From positions 186,001 through 250,000 of the forward strand of contig NZ_JAGGLR010000022.1 of the NCBI RefSeq assembly GCF_017874715.1: a DNA stretch of 64,000 nt. Reading direction: 5' to 3'. Origin of the DNA: Streptomyces iranensis. GTDB lineage: Bacteria; Actinomycetota; Actinomycetes; Streptomycetales; Streptomycetaceae. Shown here piece after piece: positions 1 to 7,520 of the stretch. Position 1 is the stretch's first letter. Every line of letters starts with the position of its first letter. Below the pieces are notes generated by a model. That model saw only the letters and a program-made list of their open reading frames with translations. It was not told where the DNA came from and searched no databases. Position numbers and translations under genes: made by a program.

Positions 1-15
1 AGGAGGGACCCGGAC

Positions 16-1059
16 GTGAGTGTGACCATCGAGAAACCCGACAAATCCGCCGCCGCGCCGGAGGCGGCCCGGTCGGCGCGCTCGCTCGTCGACGCCGTCT
101 TCCGTGCGCGGGAGATCAGCATCGCCGGGGCCCTCGTGCTGCTGGTGCTGTTCACCTGGATCGCCGAACCGCGCTTCCTCGACGGCCAGGGCATCAAGGA
201 CCTGCTGCTCAACGCCGCCATCCTGGTGCTGCTCGCGGTCGGGCAGTCGGTCGTGGTCATCACCCGCAACATCGATCTGTCGGTCGGCTCCGTGGTGGGC
301 CTGTCCGCCTTCGCCTGCGGGAAGTTCGTCTCCGGCACCGACCACGGGGCGCTGACGGTCCTGGCTCTCGGCCTCCTCGTCGGCGCGGGCTGCGGCATCG
401 TCAGCGGCGCGCTGGTGAGCTTCGGACGGGTGCCCGCGCTGGTGGTGACCCTCGGGATGCTCTACATCATCCAGGGCGTCGACTACTGGTGGGCGCAAGG
501 GGAGCAGATCAACGCCGCCGATGTGCCGCAGTCCGTGCTGGACCTCGGCAGCGGCAGCGTGCTGGGCATCCCGTATCTCCCGCTGATCGCCTTCGTGGTG
601 CTCGCCGGGACCGCATACGTCCTGCGCACCTACCGCGGCGGCCGTGAGCTGTACGCCATCGGCTCCAGCCCGGAGGCCGCCCGGCTGGCCGGGGTGCCGA
701 TCCGGCGGCGGGTGCTGGCCGCGTATGTGTTCTCCGGCGCCGTCTCGGGCTTCGCGGGCGCGCTGTGGCTGGCCCGCTTCGGCACCGTCGTCGCCGACAA
801 CGCCCACGGCTGGGAACTCACCGTGGTCAGCGCGGTGGTGGTCGGTGGCGTCGCCATCGTCGGCGGCACCGGCACGGTGTGGGGCGCGGCGCTGGGCGCG
901 CTGCTGCTCACCACGATCGGCAGCGCCCTGGCCGTGCTGAAGGTCGACTCCTTCTGGCAGGACGCCATCGCCGGTGCGCTGCTGCTGGCGGCCATCAGCG
1001 TGGACCGGATCGTACGGGTGCGCATGACCCGCGCGCTGACGAAGAGGAGCGCACGATGA
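16..1059 (+). CDS. ABC sugar permease, rhamnose-type (RhaP-like)
   Basis: Inner-membrane permease of a ribose/rhamnose-class ABC importer (BPD_transp_2 family), 347 aa. About nine hydrophobic segments are visible from residue 38 onward, and the conserved cytoplasmic loop before the last helices reads GSSPEAARLAGVPIRRR, which is the ATPase-contact region in this family. The GTG start sits behind an AGGAGGG ribosome site at the first bases of the window, so the ATPase gene probably lies just upstream, outside the window. The stop overlaps the next permease by 4 nt (ATGA). The rhamnose assignment rests on the downstream mutarotase remnant and the overall gene order; other pentose/deoxyhexose substrates are possible. 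Confidence 0.85.
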   Translation: MSVTIEKPDKSAAAPEAARSARSLVDAVFRAREISIAGALVLLVLFTWIAEPRFLDGQGIKDLLLNAAILVLLAVGQSVVVITRNIDLSVGSVVGLSAFACGKFVSGTDHGALTVLALGLLVGAGCGIVSGALVSFGRVPALVVTLGMLYIIQGVDYWWAQGEQINAADVPQSVLDLGSGSVLGIPYLPLIAFVVLAGTAYVLRTYRGGRELYAIGSSPEAARLAGVPIRRRVLAAYVFSGAVSGFAGALWLARFGTVVADNAHGWELTVVSAVVVGGVAIVGGTGTVWGAALGALLLTTIGSALAVLKVDSFWQDAIAGALLLAAISVDRIVRVRMTRALTKRSAR

Positions 1060-2027
1060 AGCTCAGGTGGGACACCGCCGTCGGGGTGCTGCTGGTGGCC
1101 GTCTTCCTCACCGGCCTCGGCACCACGGACGGCTTCGCGAGCCGCGACAACCTCGCCTTCGCCTTCAACGACATCGCCGAGGTGGCGCTGATGGCGCTGC
1201 CGATGACACTGCTGGTGGTGGCCGGGCAGGTGGATCTGTCGGTGGCCTCGATGCTCGGCCTGTCCAGCGCGCTCACCGGTCAACTGTGGGACGCGGGCTG
1301 GGCGTTCGAGACCATCGTGCCGATCGTGCTGCTGGTCGGGGTGGCCGGCGGGCTGCTCAACGGCTGGCTGGTCACCCGGGTCGGGCTGCCCTCGCTCGCC
1401 GTCACCATCGGGACGCTCGCGCTCTACCGGGGGCTGGCGTCGGTGGTGCTCGGCTCCAATGCCATCACCGACTTCCCCGAGACGTACGCCAAGTGGGCCG
1501 TGGACACCACCACCGTGCCCGGCACCTTTCTCACCTATCCGGTGACGCTGTTCATCGTGCTGGCCGCCGTCGCCGCCGTGGTGCTGCACGCCACGGGCGT
1601 GGGCCGGTCGCTGTTCGCCATCGGTGCCCAGGAGGACGCCGCGTACTTCGCGGGCATCCGCGTCAAGCGCGTCAAGCTGCTGCTGTTCGTGGTCAGCGGG
1701 CTGATCTCGGCCTTCGCGGGAGTCGTGTTCACCCTGCGGTACGGCAGCGCGCGGGCCGACAACGGCCAGGGCTTCGAAATGCTCGTCATCGCCTCCGTCC
1801 TGCTGGGCGGGGTCGACTTCGACGGTGGCAAGGGCACGCTGTTCGGCGCCGTCGCCGGGGTGCTGCTCATCGGTGTCCTGAAGAACCTGCTGACCCTCAA
1901 CGACGTGGCCAACGAGGTCCAGGTGATCGTCACCGGGCTGCTGCTGGTGGCCTCCGTCCTCACCCCCCGTCTGATCACCACCGTGAGCGCCTGGCGTCAC
2001 CGGCGCGCCGCCGCCTCGACCAGCTGA
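1056..2027 (+). CDS. ABC sugar permease, second subunit (RhaQ-like)
   Basis: Second membrane subunit of the same importer, 323 aa, translationally coupled to the previous gene by an ATGA overlap with GAAGAGG upstream. It shows the same fold with about eight to nine hydrophobic helices, and the loop GAQEDAAYFAGIRVKRVK is equivalent to the ATPase-contact loop of its partner. Two non-identical permeases are typical of the rhamnose (RhaP/RhaQ) and autoinducer-2 importers, where they form a heterodimer. It is followed 29 nt later by the binding protein gene, so the operon order is permease, permease, binding protein. Confidence 0.85.
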   Translation: MKLRWDTAVGVLLVAVFLTGLGTTDGFASRDNLAFAFNDIAEVALMALPMTLLVVAGQVDLSVASMLGLSSALTGQLWDAGWAFETIVPIVLLVGVAGGLLNGWLVTRVGLPSLAVTIGTLALYRGLASVVLGSNAITDFPETYAKWAVDTTTVPGTFLTYPVTLFIVLAAVAAVVLHATGVGRSLFAIGAQEDAAYFAGIRVKRVKLLLFVVSGLISAFAGVVFTLRYGSARADNGQGFEMLVIASVLLGGVDFDGGKGTLFGAVAGVLLIGVLKNLLTLNDVANEVQVIVTGLLLVASVLTPRLITTVSAWRHRRAAASTS

Positions 2028-2056
2028 TCCACCCACGCACCGCGAAAGGTCTTCTC

Positions 2057-3133
2057 ATGATCACTCCTGGACGTCGCCGCGCCGCCGCCACCGCCGCCGC
2101 GGTCTGTGCCCTGGCCGTGGCCCTGGCCGGTTGCGGCGGCACCACCAAGAAGGACAACGACAACGGCGGCGCCGCCAAGAGCGACGCCAAGGCCGACCCC
2201 GACGCCCCCCTGAAGAAGGGCCTCAAGCTGGCCTTCCTGCCCAAGCAGATCAACAACCCCTACGAGAAGATCATCGACGAGGCGGGGATCTCGGCCACCG
2301 GGGAGTTCGGCGGCAAGGGCAAGGAGGTCGGCCCCTCCGACGCCAGCGCCTCCTCCCAGGTGTCGTACATCAACACCCTGGTCCAGCAGCGCCAGGACGC
2401 CATCCTGATCGCGGCCAACGACCCCAACGCGGTGTGCGGCCCGCTCAAGCAGGCCATGAAGAAGGACATCAAGGTGGTGGCGTACGACTCCGACACCGCC
2501 CCGGCCTGCCGCCAGCTCTTCATCAACCAGGCCGGCTCCGAGGAGATCGGCCGCGGCCAGGTCCAGCACCTCGCCAAGCAACTCGACTACAAGGGCCAGA
2601 TCGCGATCCTCTCCGCCACCCAGAACGCCACCAACCAGAACACCTGGATCCGCTTCATGAAGGACGAGCTGAGCAAGCCCGCCTACAAGAACATGAAGCT
2701 GGTCAAGACGGTGTACGGGGACGACGACGACCAGAAGTCCTTCCAGGAGACCCAGGGCCTGCTCAAGGCGTACCCCAAGCTCAAGGGCATCATCGCGCCC
2801 ACCACCGTCGGCATCGCCGCGGCCGCCCGCTACATCAGCGGCTCCTCGTACGAGGGCAAGGTCGTGCTGAACGGCCTCGGCACGCCCAACCAGATGCGCA
2901 AGTACGTCAAGGACGGCACCGTCGAGCAGTTCGCGCTCTGGGACCCCAAGAAGCTCGGCTACCTCGGTTCGTACGCCGCGGCCGCGCTCGCCTCCGGGCG
3001 GATCACCGGGGCCGAGGGGGAGAAGTTCAAGGCCGGGAAGCTGGGCGAGTACACGGTCGGCAAGAACGGCGAGGTAATCCTCGGCCCGCCCACCGTCTTC
3101 GAGAAGTCCAACATCGACAAGTACCACTTCTGA
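2057..3133 (+). CDS. Sugar-binding lipoprotein of the ABC importer (RhaS-like)
   Basis: Periplasmic-binding-protein-like family (type 1 fold), 358 aa, anchored outside the membrane. The signal peptide has an arginine-rich start and the lipobox L-A-G-C with the lipidated Cys at residue 26, followed by a charged Lys/Asp linker. The mature part holds the sugar-binding core: LKLAFLPKQINNPYEKI near the start, ILIAANDPNAV, VVAYDSD and GIIAPTTVGIAAAARY. It delivers substrate to the two upstream permeases. Start chosen at ATG 2057 behind GAAAGG because this gives the complete signal peptide. Rhamnose specificity is inferred from the neighbours. Confidence 0.85.
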   Translation: MITPGRRRAAATAAAVCALAVALAGCGGTTKKDNDNGGAAKSDAKADPDAPLKKGLKLAFLPKQINNPYEKIIDEAGISATGEFGGKGKEVGPSDASASSQVSYINTLVQQRQDAILIAANDPNAVCGPLKQAMKKDIKVVAYDSDTAPACRQLFINQAGSEEIGRGQVQHLAKQLDYKGQIAILSATQNATNQNTWIRFMKDELSKPAYKNMKLVKTVYGDDDDQKSFQETQGLLKAYPKLKGIIAPTTVGIAAAARYISGSSYEGKVVLNGLGTPNQMRKYVKDGTVEQFALWDPKKLGYLGSYAAAALASGRITGAEGEKFKAGKLGEYTVGKNGEVILGPPTVFEKSNIDKYHF

Positions 3134-3144
3134 GGCGGTCGGCG

Positions 3145-3330
3145 ATGCGGCGGGTGTGTTTTCTGCTGAAGGTCCGCCAGGACCGGATCGAGGAGTACCG
3201 CGAGCGGCACGCGGCCGTGTGGCCCGAGATGCGGGCGGCGCTCTCGGAGACGCCGCTCTTCGAAGCACTCGACGGCACGAAACCGGACGAGGCGATGAAG
3301 CCACTCACGGAGGTCTTCCACCTAACCTGA
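3145..3330 (+). pseudogene. L-rhamnose mutarotase with internal deletion
   Basis: Remnant of RhaM, which interconverts alpha and beta anomers of L-rhamnose. The 61-residue frame starts MRRVCFLLKVRQDRIEEYRERHAAVWPEM, the family N-terminus with its conserved His in ERH. After residue 33 it jumps directly to the family C-terminus, FEALDGTKPDEAMKPLTEVFHL. Full-length members are about 100-115 aa, so roughly 45 central residues are missing in frame, including the strands that carry most of the sugar pocket. It starts 11 nt after the binding protein stop. Probably inactive. A real minimal protein is conceivable, but the exact preservation of both ends points to a deletion. Confidence 0.75.
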
Positions 3331-3390
3331 GCGCTCCGCTGGAGGTGCCACGATCCTTGTCGGCCGACTGCGGCGCCGTCGTGGCTGGTC

Positions 3391-3450
3391 GCGCCCGCAC
3401 GGCGGAGCCGCACATCGGCACAGCCCCGCGCCCCTTCGGGGCGCTGCCGA
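3391..3450. repeat. Streptomyces-type intergenic repeat with hairpin
   Basis: Non-coding stretch between the mutarotase remnant and the BNR gene. It holds GGCGGAGCCGCACATCGG at 3401-3418, the reverse complement (one mismatch) of a motif found twice near 26.8-27.0 kb. Next to it is a perfect 7-bp stem GCGCCCC/GGGGCGC with a TTC loop at 3428-3444. The hairpin could end the sugar-uptake transcript, although there is no U-tract. Similar sequence is common between Streptomyces genes. Confidence 0.6.
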
Positions 3451-3508
3451 ACCGTGGCGGACTTCCCCCGAAACCGTATGTCCAACGACGCAGAACGGAG
3501 ACGCCCGG

Positions 3509-4936
3509 ATGAGACCCCTCGCCGCCGTCGCGCTCGCCACCGCCCTGCTCGGCGCCGCGACCCCGGGCGCGACCGCGACCCCGGGTTCCGCCGCCGCCCC
3601 CGGCCCGGCCGTCAGCAAGCTCGCGGACACCCGACTCGACCCCAAGGCCCTCTACTTCGTCTCGTACGACGGCCTGGTCAACAACAACGCCTTCCAGAAG
3701 AACGGGCTGCTCACCTACAAGGGCTATCAGTACGCCGTCTGGTACACCGCCGACCGCAGCGCGGTCATCGGGCGCCGCGCCCTCACCCAGCAGAGCTGGC
3801 AGACCGTCACCCTGCCGCACCGGCTCACCGCCGATGACTCCCACAACGTCATCTCCATGGGGATCTCCCGGACCGACGGCCGGCTGCACCTCAACATGGA
3901 CTCCCACAGCAGCGGCTTCTTCTATGTGAAGTCGGTGGCCGGGCTGGTGGACGACCCCGCCGGACACCCCTGGACCACCGGCCAGTTCGGCGCCGTCCAG
4001 ACCACCCTCGACGGCCTCGCGCTCACCTCCCAGTTCACCTACCCCCAGTTCATCGCCACCCCCGAGGGCAGGCTTCAGCTCAGCTACCGCGTCGGCGTCT
4101 CCGGCAACGGCCGCAACGCGCTCGCCGAGTACGACGGCACCAAGTGGCGGGCGCTCGGCGAGTGGTCCTCCGCCACCGGCACCTACCGCAGCGAGCACGG
4201 CTCCAGCACCGCCCGCAACATGTATCTGCACGGCATCGACTACGGGCCCGACGGGCGGCTGCACGCCTTCTACACCTGGCGCGAGCAGAGCAACGCGGTG
4301 ATGTGCGCGAGCGGCGGGCTCAGCAACCACGACACCGGCTATGTCCACAGCTCCGACCGCGGCCGCACCTGGCGCAACGCGGCGGGCGCCGTCGTCGGCA
4401 CCACCGGAGGATCCGACACGGTGGCGGTCGGCGACGCCGGAACCGTCGTCGACCCCCTCAACCCCGACCACTCGCTGATGAATCAGGAGAGCCAGGCCAC
4501 CGACTCCACCGGCGCGCCCCACGCCCTGATCAGCTATGTCCCCGGCCGCTTCGGACAGTGCACCACCGACTACGTCGCCGACCGGACGAGTAACGGCCAT
4601 ACCTTCCACGTCTTCAAGGACACGGCGGGCGCCTGGAAGAAGACCGAGATCCCGGTGGCCCCCGGCTCCACCCAGCGCAGCCACCTGGTCTTCGACGCCC
4701 ACGACAACGCCTACGCCGTGATGCCGTACGGCCGGATCGTGGCCGCGTCCAAGTCCTCGGGCTGGACGGACTGGAAGACCCTCTACGACGGCAGCGGGCT
4801 GAACGCCTTCGGCGAGGTCGTCGTGGACGACACCCGGCTCGCCCAGGACGGCGTCCTGTCGTATCTGTACCAGCGGAAGTCCAGCGGCACCACGCCCTCC
4901 GCCCTCCGCGTCGTCGACTTCGCCCTCCCCTCCTGA
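3509..4936 (+). CDS. Secreted BNR-repeat (BNR_4-like) glycan-active protein
   Basis: Exported protein of 475 aa. Residues 1-25 form an Ala-rich signal peptide ending near ATPGATATPG. The rest is a beta-propeller-like sequence with BNR/Asp-box character, for example SSDRGRTWRNAAG near residue 289, plus conserved SHNVISMGIS, GRLHLNMDSHSS and FTYPQFIATPEG blocks typical of BNR_4 proteins. That fold occurs in rhamnose-releasing enzymes (GH145) and in ulvan or rhamnogalacturonan lyases. Sitting in a rhamnose-uptake locus, it may release rhamnose-containing oligosaccharides outside the cell. The chemistry (hydrolase or lyase) cannot be decided from sequence. The LacI gene begins 2 nt after its stop, suggesting co-transcription. 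Confidence 0.7.
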   Translation: MRPLAAVALATALLGAATPGATATPGSAAAPGPAVSKLADTRLDPKALYFVSYDGLVNNNAFQKNGLLTYKGYQYAVWYTADRSAVIGRRALTQQSWQTVTLPHRLTADDSHNVISMGISRTDGRLHLNMDSHSSGFFYVKSVAGLVDDPAGHPWTTGQFGAVQTTLDGLALTSQFTYPQFIATPEGRLQLSYRVGVSGNGRNALAEYDGTKWRALGEWSSATGTYRSEHGSSTARNMYLHGIDYGPDGRLHAFYTWREQSNAVMCASGGLSNHDTGYVHSSDRGRTWRNAAGAVVGTTGGSDTVAVGDAGTVVDPLNPDHSLMNQESQATDSTGAPHALISYVPGRFGQCTTDYVADRTSNGHTFHVFKDTAGAWKKTEIPVAPGSTQRSHLVFDAHDNAYAVMPYGRIVAASKSSGWTDWKTLYDGSGLNAFGEVVVDDTRLAQDGVLSYLYQRKSSGTTPSALRVVDFALPS

Positions 4937-4938
4937 CG

Positions 4939-5964
4939 ATGGCACCAGGCGTGGGCATCAAGGAGGTGGCGCGCGAGGCCGGGGTCTCGGTCGGCACGGT
5001 CTCCAACGTCATCAACCGCCCGGACTCGGTGTCCGAGGAGACCCGGGCCCGGGTGCTGTCCACCATCGAGCGGCTGGGCTATGTACGCCAGGAGTCCGCG
5101 CGCCAGCTGCGGGCCGGTCACAGCCGCATCATCGCGCTGCTGGTGCTGGACATGGCCAACCCCTTCTTCGTGGACGTCGCACGGGGCGCGGAGCGCGCGG
5201 CGCGGGAGGCGGGTCTTGGGGTGATGGTGTGCAACAGCGCGCAGAGCGCGGAGGACGAGGCCGACTACCTCGGGCTCTTCGCCGAGCAGCGGGTGCGCGG
5301 GGTGCTGATGACCCCGGCCGATATGACCGGGCGCAACCTCGCCTCCTTCCGGCGGCAGCCCATCCCCTTCGTCCTCGTGGACCGGGTGCTGCCCAGCGCC
5401 GAGGGGTGTTCGGTGTCGGTCGACGACGTCACCGGCGGTGAGCTCGCCGCCCGCCACCTCCTGGGCCTCGGCCATCCCACCCTCGCCTATGTGAGCGGGC
5501 CGATGCGGCTGGCCCAGTGCCGCGACCGCCGCGAGGGCGCGCTGCGCGCCCTGCGCGAGCGGGGGTTCGGCGAGTCCGCGCTGCGCCATGTCGAGGTGGA
5601 CCGGCTGGACGTGACCTGCGGCCGGGACGCGGGGGCTCGGCTGCTGGGCATGTCTCCGCGCCCGACGGCGGTGTTCTGCGCCAATGACCTGCTGGCGCTG
5701 GGGGTGCTGCAGTCGCTGTACGGGGCCGGGGTTTCGGTGCCGGGGGAGGTGGCGCTGGTGGGCTACGACGACATCGAGTTCGCGGCGGCGGCCGCGGTGC
5801 CGCTGACGTCGGTGCGCCAGCCGGCGTTCCGGATGGGGCGTACGGCGGCCGAGCTGCTGATCGAGGAGACGGGGGAGCGGGGCGGGGACCATCGCCACCA
5901 GCGGATCGTCCTCCAGCCCGAGCTCGTGGTCCGCGGTTCGAGCCTGGTGCGCTCCCGTGGCTGA
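4939..5964 (+). CDS. LacI-family transcriptional regulator (copy 1)
   Basis: Sugar-responsive repressor, 341 aa. The N-terminal helix-turn-helix (residues 6-26, IKEVAREAGVSVGTVSNVIN) and hinge (RQLRAGHSRIIALLVLDMANPFF) are canonical. The effector domain ends with VALVGYDDIEFAAAAAVPLTSVRQP. It is placed immediately after the BNR gene. It probably controls the sugar uptake/utilisation genes. It is a tandem paralog of the following gene, and the two share a nearly identical 3' segment (see findings). Confidence 0.88.
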   Translation: MAPGVGIKEVAREAGVSVGTVSNVINRPDSVSEETRARVLSTIERLGYVRQESARQLRAGHSRIIALLVLDMANPFFVDVARGAERAAREAGLGVMVCNSAQSAEDEADYLGLFAEQRVRGVLMTPADMTGRNLASFRRQPIPFVLVDRVLPSAEGCSVSVDDVTGGELAARHLLGLGHPTLAYVSGPMRLAQCRDRREGALRALRERGFGESALRHVEVDRLDVTCGRDAGARLLGMSPRPTAVFCANDLLALGVLQSLYGAGVSVPGEVALVGYDDIEFAAAAAVPLTSVRQPAFRMGRTAAELLIEETGERGGDHRHQRIVLQPELVVRGSSLVRSRG

Positions 5965-6029
5965 GCCGGGGCCCGGGGCCCGCGGCGGCCCGGTCCTGCC
6001 CGACCGGTCGAACAGCGCATTACGATGTT

Positions 6030-6053
6030 CCCGCGACCGCGGTGGGTCGCGGG
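6030..6053. promoter_or_regulatory. Perfect 9-bp inverted repeat before LacI copy 2
   Basis: CCCGCGACC (6030-6038) and GGTCGCGGG (6045-6053) are separated by 6 nt, in the 107-nt gap between the two LacI genes and 18 nt before the second start. It could be an operator for one of the paired regulators or a hairpin attenuating read-through. The sequence alone does not separate these. Confidence 0.45.
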
Positions 6054-6071
6054 AAGGCGGAGGCCCGGGTC

Positions 6072-7100
6072 GTGGGACGCATGGTGGGGATCAAGGACGT
6101 CGCGCGGCAGGCGGGAGTGTCGGTCGGTACCGTCTCGAACGTGATCAACCGGCCCGAGATGGTCGCCGAGGCCACGCGCGACCGGGTGCAGGCCGTGATC
6201 GAGCGGCTGGGCTACGTACGCCAGGAGTCCGCGCGCCAGCTGCGCGCCGGGCGCAGCCGCATCATCTCGCTGCTGGTGCTGGACATGGCGAACCCGTTCT
6301 TCGTGGACGTGGCGAGCGGTGCGGAGCGTGCGGCGCGGGAGGCGGGTCTCGGGGTGATGGTGTGCAACAGCGCGCAGAGCCCCGAGGAGGAGGCCGACTA
6401 CCTCGGCCTCTTCGCCGAGCACCGGGTGCGCGGGGTGCTCGTCACCCCGGCCGATGTCACCGGCGCCAACCTGGAGGGCTTCCGGCGCCATGACATCCCG
6501 TTCGTCTTCGTGGACCGCGAGGTGCCCAGCGCCGACGGCTGCTCGGTGTCGGTCGACGACATCGAGGGCGGCGCGCTCGCCGGGCGCCATCTCATCGCCC
6601 AGGGCCACCGCTCCGTGGTCTACGTCAGCGGTCCGATGCTGCTCCCGCAGTGCCAGGACCGGCGCACCGGGCTGCTCAGCGCGTTCGCGGAGGAGGGGCT
6701 GCCGGAGGAGGCGATGGTGCACATCGAGGCCGAGCGGCTGGACGTGGCCTCGGGCCGCGACGCGGGCGCCCGGCTGCTGGGGATCTCACCCCGGCCGACG
6801 GCGGTGTTCTGCGCCAATGACCTGCTGGCGCTGGGGGTGCTGCAGGCCCTCTTCGCGGCCGGGGTTTCGGTGCCGGGGGAGGTGGCGCTGGTGGGTTACG
6901 ACGACATCGAGTTCGCGGCGGCGGCCGCGGTGCCGCTGACGTCGGTGCGCCAGCCGGCGTTCCGGATGGGGCGTACGGCGGCCGAGCTGCTGATCGAGGA
7001 GACCGGCGACGAGGCCGCCTCCCACCAGCACCGGCGGATCGTGCTGCAGCCGGAACTGGTGGTGCGGGACTCCACGTTCGCGTCCAGACCGGGCGCCTGA
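6072..7100 (+). CDS. LacI-family transcriptional regulator (copy 2)
   Basis: Tandem paralog of the preceding regulator, 342 aa from GTG 6072. This start is preferred over the upstream GTG 6042 because it has GGCGGAGG 8-9 nt upstream and lines up residue for residue with copy 1 (MGRMVGIKDV against MAPGVGIKEV). The helix-turn-helix is IKDVARQAGVSVGTVSNVIN. The DNA-reading residues are the same as in copy 1, so both may recognise the same operator. The effector-pocket half differs in places (PMLLPQCQDRR against PMRLAQCRDRR), so ligands may differ. The last third is nearly identical at the DNA level to copy 1. Confidence 0.88.
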   Translation: MGRMVGIKDVARQAGVSVGTVSNVINRPEMVAEATRDRVQAVIERLGYVRQESARQLRAGRSRIISLLVLDMANPFFVDVASGAERAAREAGLGVMVCNSAQSPEEEADYLGLFAEHRVRGVLVTPADVTGANLEGFRRHDIPFVFVDREVPSADGCSVSVDDIEGGALAGRHLIAQGHRSVVYVSGPMLLPQCQDRRTGLLSAFAEEGLPEEAMVHIEAERLDVASGRDAGARLLGISPRPTAVFCANDLLALGVLQALFAAGVSVPGEVALVGYDDIEFAAAAAVPLTSVRQPAFRMGRTAAELLIEETGDEAASHQHRRIVLQPELVVRDSTFASRPGA

Positions 7101-7160
7101 CCTGGGGGTCGCCGGTCTCGGCGGCCCCGGTGAAGACGTCGGCCCGTTACGTCGTCACGG

Positions 7161-7520
7161 TCAGGCCGGGGGCTTGACCGCGACGACGGGGACGGGGCTC
7201 TCCAGCAGCAGCCGCTGGCTCACACTGCCCAGCAGCGCCTTGCCCACCGGCGATCGCCGGCGGAGGCCGATGACCAGCCGGTCGACGTCGGGCCGGGCCT
7301 CGATCTCGTCCAGGACGGCGTCGACCGGGTCGCGGTCACCGGGACCGCTGCGCTCGACGACCGTGGTCCGCGGGTCCTCGGGCACCCCGGAGCGGTCCAG
7401 CGCCGACAGACGCAGATTGACCAGTACCAGATCGGTGCCCAGCAGCCGGGCCTCGGCGATTCCCGCGGTCAGCGCGTGGTCTCCCTCGCGGCCCTCGGCG
7501 ATGGCGGTCAGAACGGTCAT
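7161..7520 (-). CDS. Universal stress protein (UspA-like)
   Basis: Small cytoplasmic Usp-fold protein of 119 aa. It starts MTVLTAIAEGREGDHALTAGIAEARLLGTDLVLVNLR. The C-terminal nucleotide-binding signature is visible as DRLVIGLRRRSPVGKALLGSVSQRLLLESPVPVVAVKPP, a variant of the ATP-binding G-x2-G-x9-G-S/T loop. It overlaps the stop of the upstream sugar symporter by 4 nt, so the two are co-translated. Usp proteins joined to transporters are often sensors of energy state; that role here is inference. Confidence 0.85.
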   Translation of the reverse strand: MTVLTAIAEGREGDHALTAGIAEARLLGTDLVLVNLRLSALDRSGVPEDPRTTVVERSGPGDRDPVDAVLDEIEARPDVDRLVIGLRRRSPVGKALLGSVSQRLLLESPVPVVAVKPPA

